Shown: piece by piece, positions 38,418 to 46,660 of the stretch
Layout: every line of letters starts with the position of its first letter
How positions within the stretch are numbered: position 1 is the stretch's first letter
From: Roseateles sp.
GTDB lineage: Bacteria > Pseudomonadota > Gammaproteobacteria > Burkholderiales > Burkholderiaceae_C
Direction of reading: 5' to 3'
Assembly: GCF_019237615.1 (NCBI RefSeq)
Contig: NZ_JAFAGT010000108.1
Location: 1 to 64,000 of the forward strand
DNA: 64,000 bases
Made by a program: the position numbers and the translations under genes
Notes under the pieces: generated by a model
Told to the model about the DNA's origin: nothing
The model's database searches: none
What the model saw: only the letters and a program-made list of their open reading frames with translations

Positions 38418-38438
38418 GGAGCGCCCCCGGGGCGCTCC
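38418..38438 (+). terminator. GC hairpin after the M3 peptidase gene
   Basis: Arms ggagcgcc (38418-38425) and ggcgctcc (38431-38438) with a 5-nt loop begin 5 bp after the stop. There is no T tract, so it is a weak terminator call. Confidence 0.45.
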
Positions 38439-38611
38439 CGATCGGCGACAAGCGCCGGCTGGACGAATTCAGGCTTCACGGGAGGCGGCGCATCGGGCGC
38501 GTGGCCGCTTGGCTGGCGCGCCGCGTGATGCGTATGCTTTGCGCGTTGGCCGCCTGGGCAGCCAGCAGTCTTCGTACTGCGCGGGCCAGCTGCGAGAACC
38601 CGAGGGCTCTC

Positions 38612-39119
38612 ATGTCCAGACGCAGGCGCCTGAGCCTGCTGCAGAGTCTTGTTTGCGTGCTGTCCGCCTGTGGCGGTGATGGGGGCTCGAGGGGGCCTGC
38701 GCCGTTGGCGACCCAGCCGCCCGCGTCGGTGCCCGGCCCCGCCTATGTGTATGCGGGCGAGGTGGAGCGCGAGAAGTCCATCGCGTCCCGCATCACCGGC
38801 ATCACCTATGCTGAGCACCGAGGGCGTGGCGGCGCCGTTCTTCACGAACTACCTGCTGTTCGATGGCTCCTTCTGGGCCATGACGGCCAGGAGCATCAAG
38901 GACGAGGCTGTTCCGCTTCGCGGCCAGCCACCGCCTGCCGGTGTGCCTCATCCTGAGCAGCGCCGGCGCGTCTGGCAACGTGCTCGACGTGATTGCCTAC
39001 GATGCCCGCTACAAGGGCCGGGCCTACGAGGGCTTGATGATAGAGCGCAAGGACTTCAGCGTCGCGCACACGACGTGGGCGACCCGTCGTTCGGCTGGGC
39101 CATGGACTTGATCGAGTAG
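38612..39119 (+). pseudogene. Broken lipoprotein gene with several frameshifts
   Basis: Starts with a lipoprotein signal (MSRRRRLSLLQSLVCVLSAC, lipobox LSAC) and runs to about SIASRITGITY near 38815. Coherent sequence then continues in a second frame (AAPFFTNYLLFDGSFWAMTA...SIKDEA) and a third (LFRFAASHRLPV, LILSSAGASGNVLDVIAYDA, GRAYEGLMIERKDFS), with a final return giving DPSFGWAMDLIE before the stop at 39119. The readable pieces join end to end, which argues for single-base indels in one former gene of about 165 codons. Family unknown. Confidence 0.55.
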
Positions 39120-39129
39120 GCGCGGGCCG

Positions 39130-39789
39130 TCAGCCCTGGCCGAGGCGCCGCCTGAAAACCAGCGTGTGCCAGCGCGTGCCGGTGCCGGCCAGCACCACGT
39201 CGCTGGTGCTCGCGCTCTCCAGTTCCAGCATCGAATCGGCCAGCAGCGCCTGCACGGCCGCCGGCTCATGGTTGTGAAAGCGCCGGCCATCGCCGTCCCG
39301 GTCGCCGCTCAGGCGCTCGGCGAGCATCTCGGGCAGCGAGATCAGCAGGGCGGGGCGCCGCTGCGCCGATTCGCCATCGACCGGAGGGCGCAGCTGCCGC
39401 GCCAGCGATGCCAGCGCGCGCGCCAGCCCCGCGGGCTCGACATGCATCAGCACGGCGCTGCACACGACGGCGTCGAAGCCGTGCGGGCGGCGCGCGGAGA
39501 AAGGGCGCCCCAGATCCGGCAGGCTGGCGTCGGCCAGCCGGCCGGCCAGGTCCGGCCGCAGGCGCAGGGCGGTCTCCCGCATGGCGGCGTTGGGCTCCAC
39601 TCCCAGGGCCTCGAAGCCGAGTTCAAGCAGGGCCGCCATGTCGCGCCCCGAGCCGGCGCCGACGTCCAGCACCCAGGTGCCCGTTGCCAGCGTGGCCTGC
39701 AGGGTGGAGAGCATGGCGCTGCGGCCGGCCTCGGTCGCGGCCAACCGGGTGGCGTAGGTGTCGTAGAAGGCGGAAGTGCGGGCGTCCAA
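39130..39789 (-). CDS. Class I SAM-dependent methyltransferase
   Basis: A 219-residue cytosolic protein with SAM motif I VLDVGAGSGRDMAAL (about 40-54), the motif II acidic residue in LGVEPNAAMRE, and VVCSAVLMHVEP as motif IV-like. The substrate cannot be read. Gene order: the quinoprotein-like gene stops 10 bp upstream, so the two are probably cotranscribed. Confidence 0.88.
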   Translation of the reverse strand: MDARTSAFYDTYATRLAATEAGRSAMLSTLQATLATGTWVLDVGAGSGRDMAALLELGFEALGVEPNAAMRETALRLRPDLAGRLADASLPDLGRPFSARRPHGFDAVVCSAVLMHVEPAGLARALASLARQLRPPVDGESAQRRPALLISLPEMLAERLSGDRDGDGRRFHNHEPAAVQALLADSMLELESASTSDVVLAGTGTRWHTLVFRRRLGQG

Positions 39790-39799
39790 GCGACGTGCC

Positions 39800-41122
39800 T
39801 CAGGACTTGGCCGTTGGCCGGAACGCCCGGACTCTGCCGAGCGCGTCCACCACGATCAGCTGCCCTTCCACCCACACCGGCGATGCGATGAAGGCTCCCA
39901 GGCGCTTGACATGCTCGATCGCCGACACCATCTCGTCCGGCCGCGTGCCGTACAGGCGCTGCTGGTCGAACTTGCCCTCGGCGTCGAGGATGCCGCGCGT
40001 GTTGGCCAGGCGTTCGGGCGTCATGAAGCGCCACAGCGGCTTGCCGCTGGCCGCGTCGAGCTGGTGGAGTTGTCCATCCACGGTGGCGACGACGACGCTG
40101 TCGCCGAGCAGGATGGGCGACGCGAAGGTCCAGACCTTGGTGGGGAAATCGTAGAGCTTGCGGCCGCTGCGCTTGTCGAGCACGGCCAGCACGCCGGCGT
40201 CGGACGTGGGGACGAAGACCTGGCCAGCGCTGACGGCAGAGGTGCCGGGCACCCAGGAGCCCTTGGCGTCGTGGCGCCAGCGCAGCTGGCCGGTCGCGGT
40301 GTCGAGCGCGTAGAGGAAGCCGTCGCGCGAGCCGGCGTAGACCATGTCGCCGTCCACGCTGGCCGCGGCCTGTATGCCCAGCATGATGCTGTGCTTTTGG
40401 TCGGCGCCGGTCTGGTAGCGCCAAGCCAGGGTGCCGGTCGCGAGGTCCAGCGCGTAGACCGCGCTGTCCCAGGCGCCGACGATGACGCGCGAGCCAGCAC
40501 GTGCGGGCGCGGCGTGCACCATGCCGCCGGTCTTGTAGGCCCAGGCCATGGCACCGGTCTTGGCGTCCAGCGCGTAGACATGCTCGTCGCTGCTGCCGAA
40601 CACGACCTTGCCGTCGGCCACCAGCGGCGAGGACAGGTAGAAGTCCCAGGGGTCGGTGCGCCTGTGGCCATCGCGCGGCAGTCCGAACATGCCATGGGCG
40701 GCAAAGCGTGCCTCGCCGCCGGTCTTGAAGCTCCAGCGCGGCGCGCCGCTTGCGGCGTCCAGCGCATGCAGTTGGCCATCGCGGGAAAGGAAGTAGACGA
40801 GGCCGTCGGCCACGGTGGGCGTGGATGCGATGCCGGCGTCCGCATGGAAGAGCCAGCGCAACTGGCGCGTGGCGAGGTCGATGGCGTGCAGGTTGCCGTC
40901 CTCGGCCGCGACGAACAGCAGGCCGCCGGCGGCTACGGGCGAGGCCGTCACGGGGGCATGCAGCTCGTGCTCCCAGGCCAGTTGGAAGCCGCCGGGCGCA
41001 TGGCCGGCAACGGCCATGGCACCGCTGCGGGCGGTGTCGCCCATGAAGGTTGGCCAGTCCGCCGCATGCGAGGCGTTGCTCAATGCCAGGCCCAGCAGCG
41101 CAGCGAGCGCAAGATGGCGCAT
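39800..41122 (-). CDS. Exported PQQ-like beta-propeller protein
   Basis: A 440-residue protein with a signal peptide (MRHLALAALLGLALSNASHA) and repeated propeller blades of the quinoprotein/BamB type. The recurring pattern is aspartate plus A..G...W plus G.VY.GS...YALD, e.g. GSSDEHVYALDAKTGAMAW and GSRDGFLYALDTATGQLRW. It is not placed near BAM-complex genes and is longer than BamB, so BamB identity is unlikely. The ATG at 41122 was chosen over one 22 codons upstream because it puts the signal peptide first. Confidence 0.85.
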   Translation of the reverse strand: MRHLALAALLGLALSNASHAADWPTFMGDTARSGAMAVAGHAPGGFQLAWEHELHAPVTASPVAAGGLLFVAAEDGNLHAIDLATRQLRWLFHADAGIASTPTVADGLVYFLSRDGQLHALDAASGAPRWSFKTGGEARFAAHGMFGLPRDGHRRTDPWDFYLSSPLVADGKVVFGSSDEHVYALDAKTGAMAWAYKTGGMVHAAPARAGSRVIVGAWDSAVYALDLATGTLAWRYQTGADQKHSIMLGIQAAASVDGDMVYAGSRDGFLYALDTATGQLRWRHDAKGSWVPGTSAVSAGQVFVPTSDAGVLAVLDKRSGRKLYDFPTKVWTFASPILLGDSVVVATVDGQLHQLDAASGKPLWRFMTPERLANTRGILDAEGKFDQQRLYGTRPDEMVSAIEHVKRLGAFIASPVWVEGQLIVVDALGRVRAFRPTAKS

Positions 41123-41229
41123 CGTTCCTCCAACGTCGAAGTGGGCGCAACGATAGCGAAACCCGCCGCCTGTGTAGGAAGTTTGCACCGGCGCGCGGCC
41201 CGGGCCGAGACCGCCCGGGCGGCTTCAGT

Positions 41230-41856
41230 TCATCGCGAGACCAGCAGGCGCAGGCCCAGGCCGATGAACACCGTGCCGGCCAGCCGGTCCAGCCAGGGGC
41301 CGATGGCGGGGCGGCGGTTCAGACAGGCGCCCACGCCGCCGGAGAAATGCCCCAGCAGCCCGAACAGCAGCGCCGCCTGCGCCGTGAACAGCAGGCCCAG
41401 CAGCCCCAGCTGTACCGCCACCGGGCCCTGGGCGGCGACGACGAACTGCGGCAGGAAGGCCAGGAAGAACAGCACGACCTTGGGGTTGATGGCGTTGGCC
41501 ACCAGGCCCTTGACGAACAGCTGGCGCAGCGAAGCGCCGTCGCCCGTCGCGCCCCCCACCGGGACCCGGCCCGCATGCCGCCAGGCCTGCACGCCCATCC
41601 ATACCAGATAGGCTCCGCCCAGGCTCTTGAGCAACCCGAAGGCCAGCGGTGATGCCGCCACCAGCGCGCTGATGCCCACCACGGCCAGCAGCGTGTGGCT
41701 GAGGCAACCCAAGGCGCAGCCGAGCCCGAAGGCCATGCCTGCGCGCCGCCCGCGCGACATGCCCATGCTCAGCACCATCAGGTTGTCCGGTCCCGGCGTG
41801 GCGGTCAGCACCAGTGCGGTGGCGAGGAAGGCGAGGGTTTGTGGCGTGCTCAGCAT
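41230..41856 (-). CDS. LysE/RhtB-family amino-acid exporter
   Basis: A 208-residue inner-membrane protein with about six TM helices. The family signature is in the N-terminal region: TALVLTATPGPDNLMVLSMG followed by GRRAGMAFGLGCALG. Family members export amino acids such as lysine, homoserine or threonine; the specific substrate is not readable. Same strand as the upstream GDT1-type exporter, 34 bp apart, so cotranscription is possible. Confidence 0.92.
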   Translation of the reverse strand: MLSTPQTLAFLATALVLTATPGPDNLMVLSMGMSRGRRAGMAFGLGCALGCLSHTLLAVVGISALVAASPLAFGLLKSLGGAYLVWMGVQAWRHAGRVPVGGATGDGASLRQLFVKGLVANAINPKVVLFFLAFLPQFVVAAQGPVAVQLGLLGLLFTAQAALLFGLLGHFSGGVGACLNRRPAIGPWLDRLAGTVFIGLGLRLLVSR

Positions 41857-41890
41857 GGGCGAATGCTAAGGCGGTGCACCGTCAGGCCTG

Positions 41891-42463
41891 TCAGAACAGG
41901 TGGCCCACGTTGAACAGCGTCAGGATGCCAAGCACCGCGAAGATGGCCGCTGCCACGCCGTGCACCATGCGCATCGACACTCGCTTGGCGATGCGATCGC
42001 CCAGGAAGACCGCGGGGACGTTGGCGAGCATCATGCCCAGAGTGGTACCCAGCACGACCTGCACCAGGTCCGTGTAGCGCGCGGCCAGGGCCACCGTGGC
42101 GATCTGCGTCTTGTCGCCCATCTCAGCGAGGAAGAAGGCCACGATGGTGGTGCCGAAGACGCCGAAGCGTTGCGACAGGCGGGTGTCGTCCTCGTCGAGC
42201 TTGTCGGGGATGAGCATCCAGCCGGCCATGCCGAGGAAGGACAGGCCGATGACCCAGCGCAGCAGGTCAGGCCCCATGGCGTGGGCGACCCAGCCGCCCA
42301 CGGCGCCGGCGGCGGCATGGTTGACCAGCGTGGCGACGAAGATGCCGGCGATGATGGGCCAGGGCCTGCGGAAGGCAGCCGCGAGCACGATGGCCAGCAG
42401 TTGGGTCTTGTCGCCCATTTCACCGAGGGCGACGACACCAGTAGAGACGAGGAAGGCTTCCAT
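41891..42463 (-). CDS. TMEM165/GDT1-family cation exporter (probable Mn2+ exporter)
   Basis: A 190-residue membrane protein with about six helices and the two family repeats: ALGEMGDKTQLLAIVL in the N-terminal half and FLAEMGDKTQIATVAL in the C-terminal half. The E-x-G-D-K-T motifs define the GDT1/UPF0016 family, whose bacterial members export manganese. The start MEAFLVST was chosen because it begins at the first repeat helix; the frame is open 15 codons upstream. The leader contains a yybP-ykoY riboswitch, which strongly supports the manganese role. Confidence 0.93.
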   Translation of the reverse strand: MEAFLVSTGVVALGEMGDKTQLLAIVLAAAFRRPWPIIAGIFVATLVNHAAAGAVGGWVAHAMGPDLLRWVIGLSFLGMAGWMLIPDKLDEDDTRLSQRFGVFGTTIVAFFLAEMGDKTQIATVALAARYTDLVQVVLGTTLGMMLANVPAVFLGDRIAKRVSMRMVHGVAAAIFAVLGILTLFNVGHLF

Positions 42464-42509
42464 GCGAGAGTCCAACGGGCCGGTGAAAAACCAATGACCG
42501 CACAGCATC

Positions 42510-42645
42510 CCCGGCCCAATCCGGAGGCTGCGAGGTCAAAGGTCTTGCCAGGCGTTGAAGCTGCGCGCGCCATGGCCGTGAGGCCAAGTGTGTTGACGCG
42601 GGCCCCTGCATGGCGCAGGGCGGCTACTCCCCAATGACGATGCTG
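42510..42645 (-). promoter_or_regulatory. yybP-ykoY (Mn2+-sensing) riboswitch
   Basis: Read on the minus strand, the leader of the GDT1-type gene contains the conserved core of this class in order: ggggagtagcc (42622-42632), then tcaacacacttg-like sequence, and a second conserved block gcaagacctttgacc (around 42535-42550). These internal-loop sequences form the metal site of the riboswitch. In other bacteria it switches on exporters at high manganese. Boundaries are approximate, as the full pairing was not computed. Confidence 0.88.
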
Positions 42646-42699
42646 CAGTTTAGCCCAGCGGTCCGGGTGCCGGAGTCCAGGGCCGCATGCGGACTGCGC

Positions 42700-43512
42700 T
42701 CAATCGCGGAACGCGGGCACCGTGCCCTTGCCGGCCATCATGGCCCGGGTCAGGTCCTCGCTCATCAGCATCGCCGCATTCCACGTCGCGACGTGATTCA
42801 GGCCGTCGGCCACCGAATGGTCGCGCGCGTAGTTCAGCATGCCCTTGGTGCCGCGGATGGACAGCGGCGACTTGGTCGCGATGCTGGCGGCGATCTCGCG
42901 CACGCCGGCCTGCAGCGCCTCTTGGCCGTCGAAGACGCGGTTGACGAGGCCGATCTCGCGCGCCTCGGCCGCGTCCATGCGCCGCCCCGTGTAGGCCAGC
43001 TCGCGCACCAGGCCTTGCGAGCCGATGATCTTGGGCAGGCGCTGCAGCGTGCCGACGTCGGCCACCATGCCGATGTCGATCTCCTTGATGGAGAAGTAGG
43101 CGTCGGCGCTGCAGTAGCGCATGTCGGCGCAGCAGATCAGGTCAATGCCGCCGCCCACGCAGGCACCGTGGATGGCGGCCAGCACGGGCTTGCGGCAGCG
43201 CTCCAGGCTGGTGAGCGTGTCCTGCATGTCCAGGATGACGCGGCGCAGGTTCTCGCGGGTGCGGCCGTCGCAGGGGTCCTGGATCTGCGGTGCCAGGCCC
43301 ATCATCAGGGCGAGATCGATGCCCGCCGTGAAATGCCGACCCTCGCCCTCCAGCACGGCCACGCGGGCCTCCGGCTGGGCGTCCACCCAGTCGAAGGCGC
43401 GGCGGATGTCCAGCCACATCGTGGCGTTCATCGCGTTGGCCTTGTCCGGGCGGTTGAGGCGGACGGTGGCGATGCGGTCCTGGACGGAGACGGTGAGCGT
43501 TTCGAGTTGCAT
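42700..43512 (-). CDS. Crotonase-family delta3,5-delta2,4-dienoyl-CoA isomerase-like enzyme
   Basis: A 270-residue crotonase. HFTAGIDL and GACVGGGIDLICCADMRYCS form the oxyanion-hole regions. The stretch KEIDIGMVADVGTLQRLPK is close to eukaryotic ECH1, and all three acidic residues of that isomerase (the Asp in GGGID, the Glu in KEID, the Asp in VADVG) are present. This favours the isomerase over a standard hydratase; it would handle unsaturated fatty-acid beta-oxidation intermediates. It stands alone, divergent from the ureE-like gene (90 bp). Confidence 0.88.
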   Translation of the reverse strand: MQLETLTVSVQDRIATVRLNRPDKANAMNATMWLDIRRAFDWVDAQPEARVAVLEGEGRHFTAGIDLALMMGLAPQIQDPCDGRTRENLRRVILDMQDTLTSLERCRKPVLAAIHGACVGGGIDLICCADMRYCSADAYFSIKEIDIGMVADVGTLQRLPKIIGSQGLVRELAYTGRRMDAAEAREIGLVNRVFDGQEALQAGVREIAASIATKSPLSIRGTKGMLNYARDHSVADGLNHVATWNAAMLMSEDLTRAMMAGKGTVPAFRD

Positions 43513-43602
43513 GGCGGCTGGGTCTGCGCGGCGGAGACCGCATGATGCCCGCCAATCCCCTGGCGCGCTGTCGCCATCGGGGCAGCGCCGATACTTGAGC
43601 CC

Positions 43603-44187
43603 ATGATCCACGCCACCAAACGCATTGCCGGCGGCGCCGGCCTCGCCGCCGTGCTCGTCAAGCGAGCCCCCACGCTCGAACTCGACTGGGACGCCCGCAG
43701 CAAGAGCCGCTTCTCGGCCACCGACTCCATGGGCCGCGAGATCGGCGTCGTGCTGCCCCACGACACCGCGTTGCGCGGTGGCGACGTGCTGGTGGCCGAG
43801 GATGGCACGCTGCTGCGCGTCGTCGCCGCGGCCCAGCCGGTGCTGCAGGTGCGCTTCTGCGCCGAGCATGGCAGCCCCTTGGACCTGCTGCGCGCCGCCT
43901 ACCACCTTGGCGGCCGTCATGTGCCGCTGGAGCTGCAGCCCGAGTTGCTGCAGCTCGGGCCCGACGCCGCGCTGGCCGACATGCTGCGCCGTCAGCACCT
44001 CATCGTCACCGAAGCACAGGCGGCGTTCGAGCCCGAGAGCGGCGCGCATGGCGAGGGCGCCGGGCATGGGCACCATCATCATGGCCATGCCCATGAACAT
44101 GTGCCGGCCCGCAAGCCGCTGGCCATTCCGGTCAAGGTGCACGACGCCGGCCATGTCCACGGCCCCGGCTGCAATCACGACCACTGA
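43603..44187 (+). CDS. ureE: UreE-like nickel-binding urease accessory protein (orphan)
   Basis: A 194-residue protein with the UreE core AAYHLGGRHVPLELQPEL and ADMLRRQHLIVTEAQAAFEPE, followed by a His-rich tail (GHGHHHHGHAHEH and HVHGPGCNHDH). UreE is a nickel metallochaperone for urease assembly. No ureA-D, F or G gene is in the window, which is unusual since ureE normally sits inside the urease operon. It may serve a urease elsewhere or have become a general metal-binding protein. Confidence 0.87.
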   Translation: MIHATKRIAGGAGLAAVLVKRAPTLELDWDARSKSRFSATDSMGREIGVVLPHDTALRGGDVLVAEDGTLLRVVAAAQPVLQVRFCAEHGSPLDLLRAAYHLGGRHVPLELQPELLQLGPDAALADMLRRQHLIVTEAQAAFEPESGAHGEGAGHGHHHHGHAHEHVPARKPLAIPVKVHDAGHVHGPGCNHDH

Positions 44188-44307
44188 TCGGGCTGCGGTC
44201 CGGCGCCGCGCGACGATTGCACGAAGTTTCGCAGTTGGCATGTCGCGTTTCGTTCCGCCCCGTCAGGGGGCGGACGCGCCATCACGTCGATTGCCACAAA
44301 GAGTGAC

Positions 44308-44904
44308 ATGACATCCTTCCGTACCCTCATCGCCGGGCTGGCGCTTGGCCTGCCCGCGGCAGCCTGGGCGCAGGTGCCCAACCTCGCCGAGTCCACCTAC
44401 ATCGGCGTGTAGCTCGGCACCGGCAAGGTTGGCCTGAACTGCCCCGTCAACACGGCTTGCAGCCCGGTCGATGCGAATCGCGTACTGCGCGTCGGCCACC
44501 GGTTCAACGCCTCCTGGGCGTTCGAGGTGAGCTACGCCACTATCGACGCGGACCGGGGTCTGCTCGCCCGCAACTATTCGGCGGAGTTTGCGGGCTTAGG
44601 CATCGGCGTGGCGTACTCGATGCCGCTGTCCCCCAGCATCAGCGCGGTGCTGCGGGCGGGTGGCTCCTCCAGCGAACTGAAGCTGCAGCCCGCCGTGGGG
44701 CTGCTCTCGAAGAACCCCGGCACCATCACGACGCGCTCGTTCAAGCCCTCCGCGGGTTTGGGGGCGTCCTGGCAGTTTGCGCGCCACTGGAGCGCCAGCC
44801 TGAACGCCGACTGGACGCGCGCCGACCTGCGCGACGCCCCGGACGGTGCCAGGCAGGACGTCGCCGTGCGCATGCTGGGCGCCGGCGTGGCCTTCAACTT
44901 CTGA
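44308..44904 (+). pseudogene. Outer-membrane beta-barrel protein gene interrupted by an amber codon
   Basis: ATG at 44308 begins a signal peptide (MTSFRTLIAGLALGLPAAAWA) and YIGV, then TAG at 44410-44412 (codon 35). The same frame continues without further damage to 44904 as a small OmpA/Opa-like beta-barrel: alternating hydrophobic strands, RVLRVGHRFNASWAFEVSY, FKPSAGLGASWQFARHW and a terminal VRMLGAGVAFNF with C-terminal Phe. A single C-to-T change (CAG to TAG) explains it. Either a recent nonsense mutation or a sequencing error. Confidence 0.8.
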
Positions 44905-44926
44905 CACTCGGCGAGCGGGCGCGGGC

Positions 44927-45736
44927 TCAGCCCTCGCCATCGTTCGGTGGCGCGATGCAGCGCAGCGCTTCGGTCATGTGGTGGACGGATGCGTCCGGAT
45001 CGAGCAGGGCTCGTCCGCGCGCGACGACTCTTTCGGCGTCGGCCTCGCGGCGATCCTTGCAGAGCACGTAGGCGACGCGCGCCAGCTGAATGTCCACATG
45101 ACGCTGCTGCCAGCGCTTCATGTCCTCGACCTGGTCGGCGGGCAGCGACGACTTGAGCGCCTTGATATGCCCATAGAAGCGCTCAACGCGGTTCAGCTCC
45201 TCGTCCACGCGCAGGTGCTTGCTGGCGAGCTCGATGTCGTTCAGCTCGATCAGTGCGGGCAGGACATCCGGTGTTGATCGCTCCGCGACCACGGGGTCGC
45301 GTTGCAGCAGGCGGTTGAACGCATCGCGCGTGGACTCCGGCGCGTGCATGTAGTTGTTGATGCTGATCACCTCGTTCAGCGCCTGCTTGCCGGCCATGCC
45401 ACCGGCGTCGATCCGTGTCACCGTGCTGTCGCGCACGGCGATCAACTGCGCCATCGCGGGAGGGTAGCGGCGCGCCAGTGCCACCCAGTCGTGCATGGCG
45501 AACGAGAGCCGCACACCTTCCATCGATGGCTCACGTTCCAGCACATGCTGGTGGAACCAGAGATGTTTTTCCGCCGCTTCGGCCAGCCGGCCCGCGGATG
45601 CGTCCTGGCGGGCGTCCCGCAGCACCTGCTGGGCGGCCATGTCCTGCGCAGGTTCCCAGGCCTGCGCCGTTGATGCGGCCAGCGCAAGAATCACGGCGCA
45701 GGCGCAAGCCTTGCCGGAGCCGATGGATGTGCGCAT
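44927..45736 (-). CDS. Exported hypothetical protein, helical
   Basis: A 269-residue protein with a clear signal peptide (AVILALAASTAQA, cleavage near 26). The mature part is mostly charged amphipathic helices, possibly TPR-like, with no catalytic motif I can name. It converges with the interrupted beta-barrel gene (22 bp). About 525 bp upstream hold no convincing gene. Family not recognised. Confidence 0.7.
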   Translation of the reverse strand: MRTSIGSGKACACAVILALAASTAQAWEPAQDMAAQQVLRDARQDASAGRLAEAAEKHLWFHQHVLEREPSMEGVRLSFAMHDWVALARRYPPAMAQLIAVRDSTVTRIDAGGMAGKQALNEVISINNYMHAPESTRDAFNRLLQRDPVVAERSTPDVLPALIELNDIELASKHLRVDEELNRVERFYGHIKALKSSLPADQVEDMKRWQQRHVDIQLARVAYVLCKDRREADAERVVARGRALLDPDASVHHMTEALRCIAPPNDGEG

Positions 45737-46260
45737 GTCGGTGTTCTCCCCTCGCGCGCCAGCGGCGCTCGCGGCCGAGTTTAGGCTTCGCCTGCGCTGT
45801 GCCGGTATTCACCACGGACGGGAATTTGCACCTGTCCGTCCCCGCCAGTTGGGAATCCCGGGGGGCGGAAGCGGCCGTTGATGCCGGGGGCGTGCAGGAC
45901 GAGATCCGCGCGGGCGAGCGGCTGCTGAATCGGCTCTAGCTTGCGCAGGCCCGCGCAGAGCTGCGCGTCGCGGCCACCGCGCATGCGGCTGCTCGGGTCC
46001 CTATGGCATTCGCCCGGCCCGGCTGAAACCGGGATGCGGCAGAGCCGCGGAGCCGGTGAGAGCCTGCAGCAGTCCCGCAGGTGGGGCGCAGCTTGCTGGT
46101 GTGCATGCAGGGCCTGATGTCGGACGTGGCGGCGCTCTGCGACGAGGTGGAGTCCTTCACGCTGGCGTTGCGGCGGCTGAGGGCGCATTGGCGCGGGCGG
46201 CTGAGGGCCGCGCCCCGGAGCGACCTGCGCTTCTGGGCCTCCTGAACCCGCAGTTGCGGG
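45737..46260. other. 524-bp region without a convincing gene
   Basis: Contains only short, mutually conflicting open frames. The best is on the plus strand, 46081-46245 (54 codons from GTG; GRSLLVCMQGLMSDVAALCD, then ESFTLALRRLRAHWR), which looks like a helical fragment but has no recognised family. The region must contain the promoter for the minus-strand exported protein gene at 45736. It could be the eroded remains of a gene. Confidence 0.4.
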
Positions 46261-46659
46261 TCACAAGGCTCGCCAGGTGGGAACGCAATGCCTGGCCAGC
46301 GCCGTGACCCAGTCGGGCTCGTCCGGCACGAAGGCAAAACCGAAGCGGGGGCTGACGACAAAGCCCGCGCGCTCGAAGAAGTCGTCGTCCTGCGCCTCGA
46401 CGAAGCCGGCCAGCGCGGAGAAGGGGATGGCCAGGGCGCCCAGGTGCAGCACCGGCGCGCGCCGGGTGACCTCCTCGAGCCGGCCACCGTCCTGGAAGCG
46501 GTAGATGCTGTGGCCGTAGTCGTGGGCGGTCAGCGCGACCTTGCTGCGCTCGACGCGTTCGGGCGGTCCCAGGCGCGCGATGAGTTCCGCGGGCGAGATG
46601 CCGAAGGAGATGCCGTCGACGGCGATGAAGGGCGTCAGGTGCACGCCCCGAGTGTGCAT
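46261..46659 (-). CDS. Conserved-looking hypothetical protein
   Basis: A 132-residue soluble protein with no signal or TM. SFGISPAELIARLGPPERVER resembles the start of proteins that track a phospho-/lipid-binding or DUF fold, and AHDYGHSIYRFQDGGRLEEVT is a beta-rich middle. No family named with confidence. It lies 1 bp downstream of terC on the same strand, so the two are likely cotranscribed. Confidence 0.65.
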   Translation of the reverse strand: MHTRGVHLTPFIAVDGISFGISPAELIARLGPPERVERSKVALTAHDYGHSIYRFQDGGRLEEVTRRAPVLHLGALAIPFSALAGFVEAQDDDFFERAGFVVSPRFGFAFVPDEPDWVTALARHCVPTWRAL

Positions 46660-46660
46660 G

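Noticed and set aside
39800-41122. BamB outer-membrane assembly lipoprotein
   Set aside because: Signal peptide lacks a lipobox, the protein is longer than BamB, and the neighbours are a methyltransferase and exporters rather than der or hisS.
46081-46245. Short 54-codon gene on the plus strand
   Set aside because: GTG start with no clear ribosome site and no recognised family; kept only as a note in the gene-poor region.
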